A stretch of 64,000 bases of DNA from contig JAKZAP010000141.1 in NCBI GenBank assembly GCA_023053575.1, positions 41,254 through 105,253 of the forward strand, written 5' to 3'. Source of the stretch: Branchinecta lynchi (taxonomy: Eukaryota; Arthropoda; Branchiopoda; Anostraca; Branchinectidae). The notes under the pieces are model-generated. The model did not search any database, had not been told where the DNA came from, and was given only the letters and a program-made list of their open reading frames with translations. The position numbers and the translations under genes are program-made. Shown piece by piece: positions 36,801 to 51,349 of the stretch (position 1 is its first letter; each line of letters opens with the position of its first letter).

Positions 36801-37335
36801 ACCTTGGGGGAAAACAAACCTTGTGGGAAAACAAACCTTGTGGGGAAACAAACCTTGTGGGAAATTAAACCTTGTGAGAAAACAAACCTTGTGGGGAAAC
36901 AAACCTAGTGGGAAAACAAACCTTGTGAGAAAACAAACCTTGTGGGAAAACCAACCTTATGGGAAAACAAACCTAGTGAGAAAACAAACCTTGTGGGGAA
37001 ACAAACCTTATGGGAAAACAAACCTTGTGGGGAAACAAACCTTGTGGGAAAACCAACCTTGCGGGAAAGCGAACCTTTTGGGAAAACCAACACAGTGGGA
37101 AAACAAACCTTGTGGGAAAACCAACCTAGTGGGAAAACAACCTAGTGGGAAAACAAACCTTGTGAGAAAACAAACCTTGTGGGAAAACCAACCTTATGGT
37201 GAAAGCAACCCTGCGGGAAAACCAACCTTGTGGGAAAGCGAACCTTTTGGGAAAACCAACACAGTGGGAAAACAAACCTTGTGGGAAAACCATCCTTGCG
37301 GGAAAACCGACCTTGGGGGAAAACAAACCTTGTGG
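33849..37335 (+). repeat. Right arm of large palindrome
   Basis: Reverse-complement partner of 24516-28071. Homology begins at GGGAAAACCAACC (33849) and ends at AAACAAACCTTGTGG (37335). Beyond that the + strand array continues here, while the left arm meets + strand DNA across a junction. Differences include an extra segment of about four monomers in the left arm near 27480 and scattered substitutions (for example TTGTGGGTAAAC here versus TTGTTGGTAAAC in the left arm). The arms enclose the retrotransposon plus 100 bp and 705 bp of satellite. Confidence 0.92.
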
Positions 37336-40300
37336 GAAAACAAACCTTGTGGGGAAACAAACCTAGTGGGAAAAGAAACCTTGTGAGAAAACAATCCTTG
37401 TGGGAAAACAAACCTTGTGGGGAAACAAACCTAATGGGAAAACAAACCTTGTGAGAAAACAAACCTTGTGGGAAAACCAACCTTATGGGAAAACAAACCT
37501 AATGGGAAAACAAACCTTGTGGGAAAACAAACCTTGTGGGAAAACAAACCTTATGGGGAAAGCAACCCTGCGGGAAAACCAACCTTGTGGGAAAACCAAC
37601 CTTGTGGGAAAGCGAACCTTTGGGGAAAACCAACACAGTGGGAAAACAAACCTTGTGGGAAAACCAACCTTGCGGGAAAACCAACCTTGTGGGAAAACAA
37701 ACCTTGTGGGAAAACAAACCTTGCGGGAAAACAAACCTTGTGGGAAAACAAACCTTGTGGGAAAACAAACCTTATGGGAAAACAAACCTTGTGGGGAAAC
37801 AAACCTTGTGGGAAAACCAACCTTGCGGGAAAGCGAACCTTTTGGGAAAACCAACACAGTGGGAAAACAAACCTTGTGGGAAAACCAACCTTGCGGGAAA
37901 ACCAACCTTGGGGGAAAACAAAGCTTGTGGGAAAACAAACCTTGTGAGAAAACAAACCTTGTGGGAAAACCAACCTTATGGGGAAAGCAACCCTGCGGGA
38001 AAACCAACCTTCTGGGAAAACCAACCTTGTGGGAAAGCGAACCTTTTGGGAAAACCAACACAGTGGGAAAACCAACCTTGTGGGGAAACCAACCTTGCGG
38101 AAAAACCAACCTTGGGGGAAAACAAAGCTTGTGGGAAAACAAACCTTGTGGGAAAACCAACCTTGTGAGAAAACAAACCTTGTGGGAAAACCAACCTTAT
38201 GGGGAAACAAACCCTGCGGGAAAACCAACCTTGTGGGAAAACCAACCTTGCGGGAAAGCGAACCTTTTGGGAAAACCAACACAGTGGGAAAACAAACCTT
38301 GTGAGAAAACAATCCTTGTGGGAAAACCAACCTTATGGGGAAACAAACCCTGCGGGAAAACCAACCTTGTGGGAAAACCAACCTTGCGGGAAAGCGAACC
38401 TTTTGGGAAAACCAACACAGTGGGAAAACAAACCTTGTGAGAAAACCAACCTTGTGGGAAAACCAACCTTGCGGAAAAACCAACCTTGGGGGAAAACAAA
38501 GCTTGTGGGAAAACAAACCTTGTGGGAAAACCAACCTAGTGGGAAAACAAACCTTGTGAGAAAACAAACCTTGTGGGAAAACCAACCTTATGGGGAAACA
38601 AACCCTGCGGGAAAACCAACCTTGTGGGAAAACCAACCTTGCGGGAAAGCGAACCTTTTGGGAAAACCAACACAGTGGGAAAACAAACCTTGTGAGAAAA
38701 CAATCCTTGTGGGAAAACAAACCTTATGGGGAAAGCAACCCTGCGGGAAAGCGAACCTTTTGGGAAAACCAACACAGTGGGAAAACAAAGCTTGTGGGAA
38801 AACAAACCTTCTGGGAAAACCAACCTAGTGGGAAAAAACAACCTAGTGGGAAAACAAACCTTGTGAGAAAACAAACCTTGTGGGAAAACCAACCTTATGG
38901 GGAAAGCAACCCTGCGGGAAAACCAACCTTGTGGGAAAACCAACCTTGTGGGAAAGCGAACCTTTTGGGAAAACCAACACAGTGGGAAAACAAACCTTGT
39001 GGGAAAACCAACCTAGCGGGAAAACCAACCTTGGGGGAAAACAAACCTTGTGGGAAAACAAACCTTTTGGGGAAACAAACCTTGTGGGAAATTAAACCTT
39101 GTGAGAAAACAAACCTTGTGGGGAAACAAACCTAGTGGGAAAACAAACCTTGTGAGAAAACAAACCTTGTGGGAAAACCAACCTTATGGGAAAACAAACC
39201 TAGTGAGAAAACAAACCTTGTGGGGAAACAAACCTTATGGGACAACAAACCTTGTGGGGAAACAAACCTTGTGGGAAAACCAACCTTGCGGGAAAGCGAA
39301 CCTTTCGGGAAAACCAACACAGTGGGAAAACAAACCTTGTGGGAAAACCAACCTAGTGGGAAAACAACCTAGTGGGAAAACAAACCTTGTGAGAAAACAA
39401 ACCTTGTGGGAAAACCAACCTTATGGTGAAAGCAACCCTGCGGGAAAACCAACCTTGTGGGAAAGCGAACCTTTTGGGAAAACCAACACAGTGGGAAAAC
39501 AAACCTTGTGGGAAAACCAACCTTGCGGGAAAACCGACCTTGGGGGAAAACAAACCTTGTGGGAAAACAAACCTTGTGGGGAAACAAACCTAGTGGGAAA
39601 AGAAACCTTGTGAGAAAACAATCCTTGTGGGAAAACAAACCTTGTGGGGAAACAAACCTAGTGGGAAAACAAACCTTGTGAGAAAACAAACCTTGTGGGA
39701 AAACCAACCTTATGGGAAAACAAACCTAATGGGAAAACAAACCTTGTGGGAAAACAAACCTTATGGGGAAAGCAACCCTGCGGGAAAACCAACCTTGTGG
39801 GAAAACCAACCTTGTGGGAAAGCGAACCTTTGGGGAAAACCAACACAGTGGGAAAACAAACCTTGTGGGAAAACCAACCTTGCGGGAAAACCAACCTTGT
39901 GGGAAAACAAACCTTGTGGGAAAACAAACCTTGTGGGAAAACAAACCTTGTGGGAAAACAAACCTTATGGGAAAACAAACCTTGTGGGGAAACAAACCTT
40001 GTGGGAAAACCAACCTTGCGGGAAAGCGAACCTTTTGGGAAAACCAACACAGTGGGAAAACAAACCTTGTGGGAAAACCAACCTTGCGGGAAAACCAACC
40101 TTGGGGGAAAACAAAGCTTGTGGGAAAACAAACCTTGTGAGAAAACAAACCTTGTGGGAAAACCAACCTTATGGGGAAAGCAACCCTGCGGGAAAACCAA
40201 CCTTGTGGGAAAACCAACCTTGTGGGAAAGCGAACCTTTTGGGAAAACCAACACAGTGGGAAAACAAACCTTGTGGGAAAACCAACCTTGCGGGAAAACC

Positions 40301-41850
40301 AACCTTGGGGGAAAACAAACCTTGTGTGAAAACAAACCTTGTGGGGAAACAAACCTAGTGGGAAAACAAATCTTGTGAGAAAACAATCCTTGTGGGTAAA
40401 CAAACCTTGTGGGGAAACAAACCTTGCGGGAAAACTAACCTTGTGGGAAAACAAACCCTGCGGGAAAACCAACCTTGCGGGAAAAACAAACTTGTGGGGA
40501 AAGCGAACCTTTTGGGAAAACCAACACAGTGGGAAAACCAACCTTGTGGGGAAACCAACCTTGCGGAAAAATCAACCTTGGGGGAAAACAAAGCTTGTGG
40601 GAAAACAAACCTTGTGGGAAAACCAACCTAGTGGGAAAACCAACCTAGTGGGAAAACAAACCTTGTGAGAAAACAAACCTTGTGGGAAAACCAACCTTAT
40701 GGGGAAACAAACCCTGCGGGAAAACCAACCTTGTGGGAAAACCAACCTTGCGGGAAAGCGAACCTTTTGGGAAAACCAACACAGTGGGAAAACAAACCTT
40801 GTGAGAAAACAATCCTTGTGGGAAAACCAACCTTATGGGGAAACAAACCCTGCAGGAAAACCAACCTTGTGGGAAAACCAACCTTGCGGGAAAGCGAACC
40901 TTTTGGGAAAACCAACACAGTGGGAAAACAAACCTTGTGAGAAAACCAACCTTGTGGGAAAACCAACCTTGCGGAAAAACCAACCTTGGGGGAAAACAAA
41001 GCTTGTGGGAAAACAAACCTTGTGGGAAAACCAACCTAGTGGGAAAACAAACCTTGTGAGAAAACAAACCTTGTGGGAAAACCAACCTTATGGGGAAACA
41101 AACCCTGCGGGAAAACCAACCTTGTGGGAAAACCAACCTTGCGGGAAAGCGAACCTTTTGGGAAAACCAACACAGTGGGAAAACAAACCTTGTGAGAAAA
41201 CAATCCTTGTGGGAAAACAAACCTTATGGGGAAAGCAACCCTGCGGGAAAGCGAACCTTTTGGGAAAACCAACACAGTGGGAAAACAAAGCTTGTGGGAA
41301 AACAAACCTTCTGGGAAAACCAACCTAGTGGGAAAAAACAACCTAGTGGGAAAACAAACCTTGTGAGAAAACAAACCTTGTGGGAAAACCAACCTTATGG
41401 GGAAAGCAACCCTGCGGGAAAACCAACCTTGTGGGAAAACCAACCTTGTGGGAAAGCGAACCTTTTGGGAAAACCAACACAGTGGGAAAACAAACCTTGT
41501 GGGAAAACCAACCTTGCGGGAAAACCAACCTTGGGGGAAAACAAACCTTGTGGGAAAACAAACCTTGTGGGGAAACAAACCTTGTGGGAAATTAAACCTT
41601 GTGAGAAAACAAACCTTGTGGGGAAACAAACCTAGTGGGAAAACAAACCTTGTGAGAAAACAAACCTTGTGGGAAAACCAACCTTATGGGAAAACAAACC
41701 TAGTGAGAAAACAAACCTTGTGGGGAAACAAACCTTATGGGAAAACAAACCTTGTGGGGAAACAAACCTTGTGGGAAAACCAACCTTGCGGGAAAGCGAA
41801 CCTTTTGGGAAAACCAACACAGTGGGAAAACAAACCTTGTGTTAAAACCA
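35940..41850 (+). repeat. Three direct copies, offsets about 2,227 and 2,500 bp
   Basis: About 35940-37950 recurs at about 38160-40160 (offset 2,226, becoming 2,227 after a 1-nt loss near 36656), and its first part recurs again at about 40660-41850 (offset 2,500 from the second copy). Shared marks are the GGGAAATTAAACC variant and the CTTCTGGGAAAACC unit. The first copy overlaps the right arm of the palindrome, so this sequence exists three times directly and once inverted. Confidence 0.85.
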
Positions 41851-44690
41851 ACCTTGCGGGAAAACCAACCTTGGGGGAAAACAAAGCTTGTGGGAAAACA
41901 AACCTTGTGGGAAAACCAACCTAGTGGGAAAAACAACCTAGTGGGAAAACAAACCTTGTGAGAAAACAAACCTTGTGGGAAAACCAACCTTATGGGTAAA
42001 GCAACCCTGCGGGAAAACCAACCTTGTGGGAAAACCAACCTTGTGGGAAAGCGAACTTTTTGGGAAAACCAACACAGTGGGAAAACAAACCTTGTGGGAA
42101 AACCAACCTTGCGGGAAAACCAACCTTGGGGGAAAGCAAACCTTGTGGGAAAACAAACCTTGTGGGGAAACAAACCTAGTAGGAAATCAAACCTTGTGAG
42201 AAAACAATCCTTGTGGGAAAACAAACCTTGTGGGGAAACAAACCTTGCGGGAAAACTAACCTTGTGGGAAAACAAACCCTGCGGGAAAACCAACCTTGTG
42301 GGAAAACCCACCTTGTGGGGAAACAAACCCTTCGGGAAAACTAACCTTGTGGGAAAACAAACCCTGCGGGAAAACCAACCTTGTGGGAAAACAAACCTTG
42401 TGGGAAAACAAACCTTGTGGGAAAACAAACCTTGTGAGAAAACAAACCTTGTGGGAAAACCAACCTTATGGGGAAACAAACCCTGCGGGAAAACCAACCT
42501 TGTGGGAAAACCAACCTTGCGGGAAAGCGAACCTTTTGGGAAAACCAACACAGTGGGAAAACAAACCTTGTGAGAAAACAATCCTTGTGGGAAAGCGAAC
42601 CTTTTGGGAAAACCAACACAGTGGGAAAACAAACCTTGTGAGAAAACAATCCTTGCGGGAAAGCGAACCTTTTGGGAAAACCAACACATTGGGAAAACAA
42701 ACCTTGTGAGAAAACAATCCTTGTGGGAAAACAAACCTTGTGGGGAAACAAACCTTGTGGGGAAACAAACCTTGTGGGAAAACTAACCTTGTGGGAAAAC
42801 AAACCTTGCGGGAAAACTAACCTTGTGGGAAAACAAAACCTGCGGGAAAACCAAACCTTGTGGGAAAACCAACCTTGTGGGGAAACAAACCTTTCGGGAA
42901 AACCAACCTTGTGGGAAAACAAACCTTGTGGGAAAACAAACCTTGTGAGAAAACAAACCTTGTGGGAAAACCAACCTTATGGGGAAACAAACCCTGCGGG
43001 AAAACCAACCTTGTGGGAAAACCAACCTTGCGGGAAAGCGAACCTTTTGGGAAAACCAACACAGTGGGAAAACAAACCTTGTGAGAAAACAATCCTTGTG
43101 GGAAAACAAACCTTGTGGGGAAACAAACCTTGTGGGGAAACAAACCTTGTGGGAAAACTAACCTTGTGGGAAAACAAACCTTGCGGGAAAACTAACCTTG
43201 TGGGAAAACAAACCCTGCGGGAAAACCAACCTTGTGGGAAAACCAACCTTGTGGGGAAACAAACCTTTCGGGAAAACAAACCTTGTGGGAAAACAAACCT
43301 TGTGGGAAAACAAACCTTGTGGGAAAACAAACCTTATGGGGAAAGCAACCCTGCGGGAAAACCAACCTTGTGGGAAAACCAACCTTGTGGGAAAGCGAAC
43401 CTTTTGGGAAAACCAACACAGTGGGAACACAAACCTTGTGGGAAAACCAACCTTGCGCGAAAACCAACCTTGTGGGAAAACAAACCTTGTGGGAAAACAA
43501 ACCTTGTGGGAAAACAAACCTTGTGGGAAAACAAACCTTATGGGAAAACAAACCTTGTGGGGAAACAAACCTTGTGGGAAAACCAACCTTGCGGGAAAGC
43601 GAACCTTTTGGGAAAACCAACACAGTGGGAAAACAAACCTTGTGGGAAAACCAACCTTGCGGGAAAACCAACCTTTGGGGAAAACAAAGCTTGTGGGAAA
43701 ACAAACCTTGTGGGAAAACCAACCTAGTGGGAAAAAACAACCTAGTGGGAAAACAAACCTTGTTAGAAAACAAACCTTGTGGGAAAACCAACCTTATGGG
43801 GAAAGCAACCCTGCGGGAAAACCAACCTTGTGGGAAAACCAACCTTGTGGGAAAGCGAACCTTTTGGGAAAACCAACACAGTGGGAAAACAAACCTTGTG
43901 GGAAAACCAACCTTGCGGGAAAACCAACCTTGGGGGAAAACAAACCTTGTGGGAAAATAAACCTTGTGGGGAAACAAACCTTGTGGGAAAACAAACCTTG
44001 TGAGAAAACAAACCTTGTGGGGAAACAAACCTAGTGGGAAAACAAACCTTGTGAGAAAACAAACCTTGTGGGAAAACCAACCTTATGGGAAAACAAACCT
44101 AGTGGGAAAACAAACCTTGTGGGGAAACAAACCTTATGGGAAAACAAACCTTGTGGGTAAACAAACCTTGTGGGAAAACCAACCTTGCGGGAAAGCGAAC
44201 CTTTTGTTAAAACCAACACAGTGGGAAAACAAACCTTGTGTTAAAACCAACCTTGCGGGAAAACCAACCTTGGGGGAAAACAAAGCTTGTGGGAAAACAA
44301 ACCTTGTGGGAAAACCAACCTAGTGGGAAAAACAACCTAGTGGGAAAACAAACCTTGTGAGAAAACAAACCTTGTGGGAAAACCAACCTTATGGGTAAAG
44401 CAACCCTGCGGGAAAACCAACCTTGTGGGAAAACCAACCTTGTGGGAAAGCGAACTTTTTGGGAAAACCAACACAGTGGGAAAACAAACCTTGTGGGAAA
44501 ACCAACCTTGCGGGAAAACCAACCTTGGGGGAAAGCAAACCTTGTGGGAAAACAAACCTTGTGGGGAAACAAACCTAGTAGGAAATCAAACCTTGTGAGA
44601 AAACAATCCTTGTGGGAAAACAAACCTTGTGGGGAAACAAACCTTGCGGGAAAACTAACCTTGTGGGAAAACAAACCCTGCGGGAAAACC
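41630..44690 (+). repeat. Direct duplication, offset 2,399 bp
   Basis: About 41630-42290 recurs at about 44030-44690. Shared private marks are TTATGGGTAAAGC, AAGCGAACTTTTTGGG and CCTAGTAGGAAATC. The intervening DNA differs. Confidence 0.8.
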
Positions 44691-47600
44691 AACCTTGTGG
44701 GAAAACAAACCATGTGGGAAAACAAACCTTGTGGGAAAACAAACCTTGTGAGAAAACAAACCTTGTGGGAAAACCAACCTTATGGGGAAACAAACCCTGC
44801 GGGAAAACCATCCTTGTGGGAAAACCAACCTTGCGGGAAAGCGAACCTTTTGGGAAAACCAACACAGTGGGAAAACAAACCTTGTGAGAAAACAATCCTT
44901 GTGGGAAAACAAACCTTGTGGGGAAACAAACCTTGTGGGGAAACAAACCTTGTGGGAAAACTAACCTTGTGGGAAAACCAACCTTGTGGGAAAACAAACC
45001 TTGTGGGAAAACAAACCTTATGGGAAAAGCAACCCTGCGGGAAAACCAACCTTGTGGGAAAACCAACCTTGTGGGAAAGCGAACCTTTTGGGAAAACCAA
45101 CACAGTGGGAAAACAAACCTTGTGGGAAAACCAACCTTGCAGGAAAACCAACCTTGTGGGAAAACAAACCTTGTGGGAGAACAAACCTTGTGGGAAAACA
45201 AACCTAGTAGGAAATCAAACCTTGTGAGAAAACAATCCTTGTGGGAAAACAAACCTTGTGGGGAAACAAACCTTGCGGGAAAACTAACCTTGTGGGAAAA
45301 CAAACCCTGCGGGAAAACCAACCTTGTGGGAAAACCCACCTTGTGGGGAAACAAACCTTTCGGGAAAACTAACCTTGTGGGAAAACAAACCCTGCGGGAA
45401 AACCAACCTTGTGGGAAAAAAAACCTTGTGGGAAAACAAACCTTGTGGGAAAACAAACCTTGTGAGAAAACAAACCTTGTGGGAAAACCAACCTTATGGG
45501 GAAACAAACCCTGCGGGAAAACCAACCTTGTGGGAAAACCAACCTTGCGGGAAAGCGAACCTTTTGGGAAAACCAACACAGTGGGAAAACAAACCTTGTG
45601 AGAAAACAATCCTTGTGGGAAAACAAACCTTGTGGGGAAACAAACCTTGTGGGGAAACAAACCTTGTGGGAAAACTAACCTTGTGGGAAAACAAACCTAG
45701 CGGGAAAACTAACCTTGTGGGAAAACAAAACCTGCGGGAAAACCAAACCTTGTGGGAAAACCAACCTTGTGGGGAAACAAACCTTTCGGGAAAACCAACC
45801 TTGTGGGAAAACAAACCTTGTGGGAAAACAAACCTTGTGAGAAAACAAACCTTGTGGGAAAACCAACCTTATGGGGAAACAAACCCTGCGGGAAAACCAA
45901 CCTTGTGGGAAAACCAACCTTGCGGGAAAGCGAACCTTTGGGGAAAACCAACACAGTGGGAAAACAAACCTTGTGAGAAAACAATCCTTGTGGGGAAACA
46001 ACCCTTGTGGGAAAACTAACCTTGTGGGAAAACAAACCTTGCGGGAAATCGAACCTTTTGGGAAAACCAACACAGTGGGAAAACAAACCTTGTGAGAAAA
46101 CAATCCTTGTGGGAAAACAAACCTTGTGGGGAAACAAACCTTGTGGGGAAACAAACCTTGTGGGAAAACTAACCTTGTGGGAAAACAAACCTTGTGGGAA
46201 AACCAACCTTATGGGGAAAGCAACCCTGCGGGAAAACCAACCTTGTGGGAAAACCAACCTTGTGGGAAAGCGAACCTTTTGGGAAAACCAACACAGTGGG
46301 AAAAAAACCTTGTGAGAAAACCAACCTTGCGGGAAAACCAACCTTGGGGGAAAACAAACCTTGTGGGAAAACAAACCTTGTGGGGAAACAAACCTAGTGG
46401 GAAAACAAACCTTGTGAGAAAACAATCCTTGTGGGAAAACAAACCTTGGGGGGAAACAAACCTTGCGGGGAAACTAACCTTGTGGGAAAACAAACCCTGC
46501 GGGAAAACCAACCTTGTGGGAAAACCAACCTTGTGGGGAAACAAACCTTTCGGGAAAACTAACCTTGTGGGAAAACAAACCCTGCGGGAAAACGAACCTT
46601 GTGGGAAAACAAACCTTGTGGGAAAACAAACCTTGTGGGAAAACAAACCTTGTGAGAAAACAAACCTTGTGGGAAAACCAACCTTATGGGGAAACAAACC
46701 CTGCGGGAAAACCAACCTTGTGGGAAAACCAACCTTGCTGGAAAGCGAACCTTTTGGGAAAACCAACACAGTGGGAAAACAAACCTTGTGAGAAAACAAT
46801 CCTTGTGGGAAAACAAACCTTGTGGGGAAACAAACCTTGTGGGGAAACAAACCTTGTGGGAAAACTAACCTTGTGGGAAAACAAACCTTGCGGGAAAACT
46901 AACCTTGTGGGAAAACAAACCCTGCGGGAAAACCAACCTTGTGGGAAAACCAACCTTGAGGGGAAACAAACCTTTCGGGAAAACAAACCTTGTGGGAAAA
47001 CAAACCTTGTGGGAAAACAAACCTTGTGGGAAAACAAACCTTATGGGGAAAGCAACCCTGCGGGAAAACCAACCTTGTGGGAAAACCAACCTTGTGGGAA
47101 AGCGAACCTTTTGGGAAAACCAACACAGTGGGAACACAAACCTTGTGGGAAAACCAACCTTGCGGGAAAACCAACCTTGTGGGAAAACAAACCTTGTGGG
47201 AAAACAAACCTTGTGGGAAAACAAACCTTGTGGGAAAACAAACCTTATGGGAAAACAAACCTTGTGGGGAAACAAACCTTGTGGGAAAACCAACCTTGCG
47301 GGAAAGCGAACCTTTTGGGAAAACCAACACAGTGGGAAAACAAACCTTGTGGGAAAACCAACCTTGCGGGAAAACCAACCTTGGGGGAAAACAAAGCTTG
47401 TGGGAAAACAAACCTTGTGGGAAAACCAACCTAGTGGGAAAAAACAACCTAGTGGGAAAACAAACCTTGTGAGAAAACAAACCTTGTGGGAAAACCAACC
47501 TTATGGGGAAAGCAACCCTGCGGGAAAACCAACCTTGTGGGAAAACCAACCTTGTGGGTAAGCGAACCTTTTGGGAAAACCAACACAGTGGGAAAACAAA

Positions 47601-49180
47601 CCTTGTGGGAAAACCAACCTTGCGGGAAAACCAACCTTGCGGGAAAACAAACCTTGTGGGAAAACAAACCTTGTGGGGAAACAAACCTTGTGGGAAAACC
47701 AACCTTATGGGAAAACAAACCTAGTGGGAAAACAAACCTTGTGGGGAAACAAACCTTATGGGAAAACAAACCTTGTGGGGAAACAAACCTTGTGGGAAAA
47801 CCAACCTTGCGGGAAAGCGAACCTTTTGGGAAAACCAACACAGTGGGAAAACAAACCTTATGTTAAAACCAACCTTGCGGGAAAACCAACCTTGGGGGAA
47901 AACAAAGCTTGTGGGAAAACAAACCTTGTGGGAAAACTAACCTTGTGGGAAAACAAACCCTGCGGGAAAACCAACCTTGTGGGAAAACCAACCTTGTGGG
48001 GAAACAAACCTTTCGGGAAAACAAACCTTGTGGGAAAACAAACCTTGTGGGAAAACAAACCTTATGGGGAAAGCAACCCTGCGGGAAAACCAACCTTGTG
48101 GGAAAACCAACCTTGTGGGAAAGCGAACCTTTTGGGAAAACCAACACAGTGGGAGAACAAACCTTGTGGGAAAACCAACCTTGCGGGAAAACCAACCTTG
48201 TGGGAAAACAAACCTTGTGGGAAAACAAACCTTGTGGGAAAACAAACCTTGTGGGGAAACAAACCTTGTGGGGAAACAAACCTTGTGGGAAAACTAACCT
48301 TGTGGGAAAACAAACCTTGCGGGAAAACTAACCTTGTGGGAAAACAAACCCTGCGGGAAAACCAACCTTGTGGGAAAACCAACCTTGAGGGGAAACAAAC
48401 CTTTCGGGAAAACAAACCTTGTGGGAAAACAAACCTTGTGGGAAAACAAACCTTGTGGGAAAACAAACCTTATGGGGAAAGCAACCCTGCGGGAAAACCA
48501 ACCTTGTGGGAAAACCAACCTTGTGGGAAAGCGAACCTTTTGGGAAAACCAACACAGTGGGAACACAAACCTTGTGGGAAAACCAACCTTGCGGGAAAAC
48601 CAACCTTGTGGGAAAACAAACCTTGTGGGAAAACAAACCTTGTGGGAAAACAAACCTTGTGGGAAAACAAACCTTATGGGAAAACAAACCTTGTGGGGAA
48701 ACAAACCTTGTGGGAAAACCAACCTTGCGGGAAAGCGAACCTTTTGGGAAAACCAACACAGTGGGAAAACAAACCTTGTGGGAAAACCAACCTTGCGGGA
48801 AAACCAACCTTGGGGGAAAACAAAGCTTGTGGGAAAACAAACCTTGTGGGAAAACCAACCTAGTGGGAAAAAACAACCTAGTGGGAAAACAAACCTTGTG
48901 AGAAAACAAACCTTGTGGGAAAACCAACCTTATGGGGAAAGCAACCCTGCGGGAAAACCAACCTTGTGGGAAAACCAACCTTGTGGGAAAGCGAACCTTT
49001 TGGGAAAACCAACACAGTGGGAAAACAAACCTTGTGGGAAAACCAACCTTGCGGGAAAACCAACCTTGGGGGAAAACAAACCTTGTGGGAAAACAAACCT
49101 TGTGGGGAAACAAACCTTGTGGGAAAACAAACCTTGTGAGAAAACAAACCTTGTGGGGAAACAAACCTAGTGGGAAAACA
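42960..49180 (+). repeat. Three dispersed direct copies, offsets 3,707 and 1,429 bp
   Basis: The stretch 43198-44034 is repeated at 46905 onward and 48334-49170. All three contain the CAGTGGGAACACAAACC variant and the same monomer order through TAGTGGGAAAAAAC. The 46905 copy is altered after about 47555, where an extra TTGCGGG monomer and a GGGTAAGCG variant appear. Confidence 0.8.
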
Positions 49181-51349
49181 AACCTTGTGAGAAAACAAAC
49201 CTTGTGGGAAAACCAACCTTATGGGAAAACAAACCTAGTGGGAAAACAAACCTTGTGGGGAAACAAACCTTATGGGAAAACAAACCTTGTGGGGAAACAA
49301 ACCTTGTGGGAAAACCAACCTTGCGGGAAAGCGAACCTTTTGGGAAAACCAACACAGTGGGAAAACAAACCTTGTGTTAAAACCAACCTTGCGGGAAAAC
49401 CAACCTTGGGGGAAAACAAAGCTTGTGGGAAAACAAACCTTGTGGGAAAACTAACCTTGTGGGAAAACAAACCCTGCGGGAAAACCAACCTTGTGGGAAA
49501 ACCAACCTTGTGGGGAAACAAACCTTTCGGGAAAACAAACCTTGTGGGAAAACAAACCTTGTGGGAAAACAAACCTTATGGGGAAAGCAACCCTGCGGGA
49601 AAACCAACCTTGTGGGAAAACCAACCTTGTGGGAAAGCGAACCTTTTGGGAAAACCAACACAGTGGGAGAACAAACCTTGTGGGAAAACCAACCTTGCGG
49701 GAAAACCAACCTTGTGGGAAAACAAACCTTGTGGAAAAACAAACCTTGTGGGAAAACAAACCTTGTGGGAAAACAAACCTTATGGGAAAACAAACCTTGT
49801 GGAGAAACAAACCTTGTGGGAAAACCAACCTTGCGGGAAAGCGAACCTTTTGGGAAAACCAACACAGTGGGAAAACAAACCTTGTGGGAAAACCAACCTT
49901 GCGGGAAAACCAACCTTGGGGGAAAACAAAGCTTGTGGGAAAACAAACCTTGTGGGAAAACCAACCTAGTGGGAAAAACAACCTAGTGGGAAAACAAACC
50001 TTGTGAGAAAACAAACCTTGTGGGAAAACCAGCCTTATGGGGAAAGCAACCCTGCGGGAAAACCAACCTTGTGGGAAAACCAACCTTGTGGGAAAGCGAA
50101 CCTTTTGGGAAAACCAACACAGTGGGAAAGCAAACCTTGTGGGAAAACCAACCTTGCGGGAAAACCAACCTTGGGGGAAAACAAACCTTGTGGGAAAACA
50201 AACCTTGTGGGGAAACAAACCTAGTGGGAAAACAATCCTTGTGGGAAAACAAACCTTGTGGGGAAACAAACCTTGCGGGAAAACTAACCTTGTGGGAAAA
50301 CAAACCCTGCGGGAATACCAACCTTGAGGGAAAACCAACCTTGTGGGGAAACAAACCTTTCGGGAAAACCAACCTTGTGGGAAAACAAAGCTTGTGGGGA
50401 AACAAACCTAGTGGGAAAACAATCCTTGTGGGAAAACAAACCTTGTGGGGAAACAAACCTTGCGGGAAAACTAACCTTGTGGGAAAACAAACCCTGCGGG
50501 AATACCAACCTTGTGGGAAAACCAACCTTGTGGGGAAACAAACCTTTCGGGAAAACCAACCTTGTGGGAAAACAACCTAGTGGGAAAACAAACCTTGTGA
50601 GAAAACAAACCTTGTGGGAAAACCAACCTTACGGGGAAAGCAACCCTGCGGGAAAACCAATCTTGTGGGAAAACCAACCTTGTGGGAAAGCGAACCTTTT
50701 GGGAAAACCAACACAGTGGGAAAACAATTCTTGTGGGAAAACCAACCTTGCGGGAAAACCAACCTTGGGGGAAAACAAACCTTGTGGGAAAACAAACCTT
50801 GTGGGGAAACAAACCTAGTGGGAAAACAAACCTTGTGGGAAAACTAACCTTGTGGGAAAACCAACCTTGCGGGAAAACAAACCTTGTGGGGAAACAAACC
50901 TTTCGGGAAAACAAACCTTGTGGGAAAACAAACCTTGTGGGAAAACAAACCTTATGGGGAAAGCAACCCTGCGGGAAAACCAACCTTGTGGGAAAACCAA
51001 CCTTGTGGGAAAGCGAACCTTTTGGGAAAACCAACACAGTGGGAAAACAAACCTTGTGGGAAAACCAACCTTGCGGGAAAACCAACCTTGTGGGAAAACA
51101 AACCTTGTGGGAAAACAAACCTTGTGGGAAAACAAACCTTGTGGGAAAACAAACCTTATGGGAAAACAAACCTTGTGGGGAAACAAACCTTGTGGGAAAA
51201 CCAACCTTGCGGGAAAGCGAACCTTTTGGGAAAACCAACACAGTGGGAAAACAAGCCTTGTGGGAAAACCAACCTTGCGGGAAAACCAACCTTGGGGGAA
51301 AACACAGCTTGTGGGAAAACAAACCTTGTGGGAAAACCAACCTAGTGGG

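Noticed and set aside
24516..37335. Inverted arms as terminal inverted repeats of a large DNA transposon
   Set aside because: The arms are ordinary satellite, the spacer encodes a LINE and no transposase, and no target duplication flanks the outer ends.
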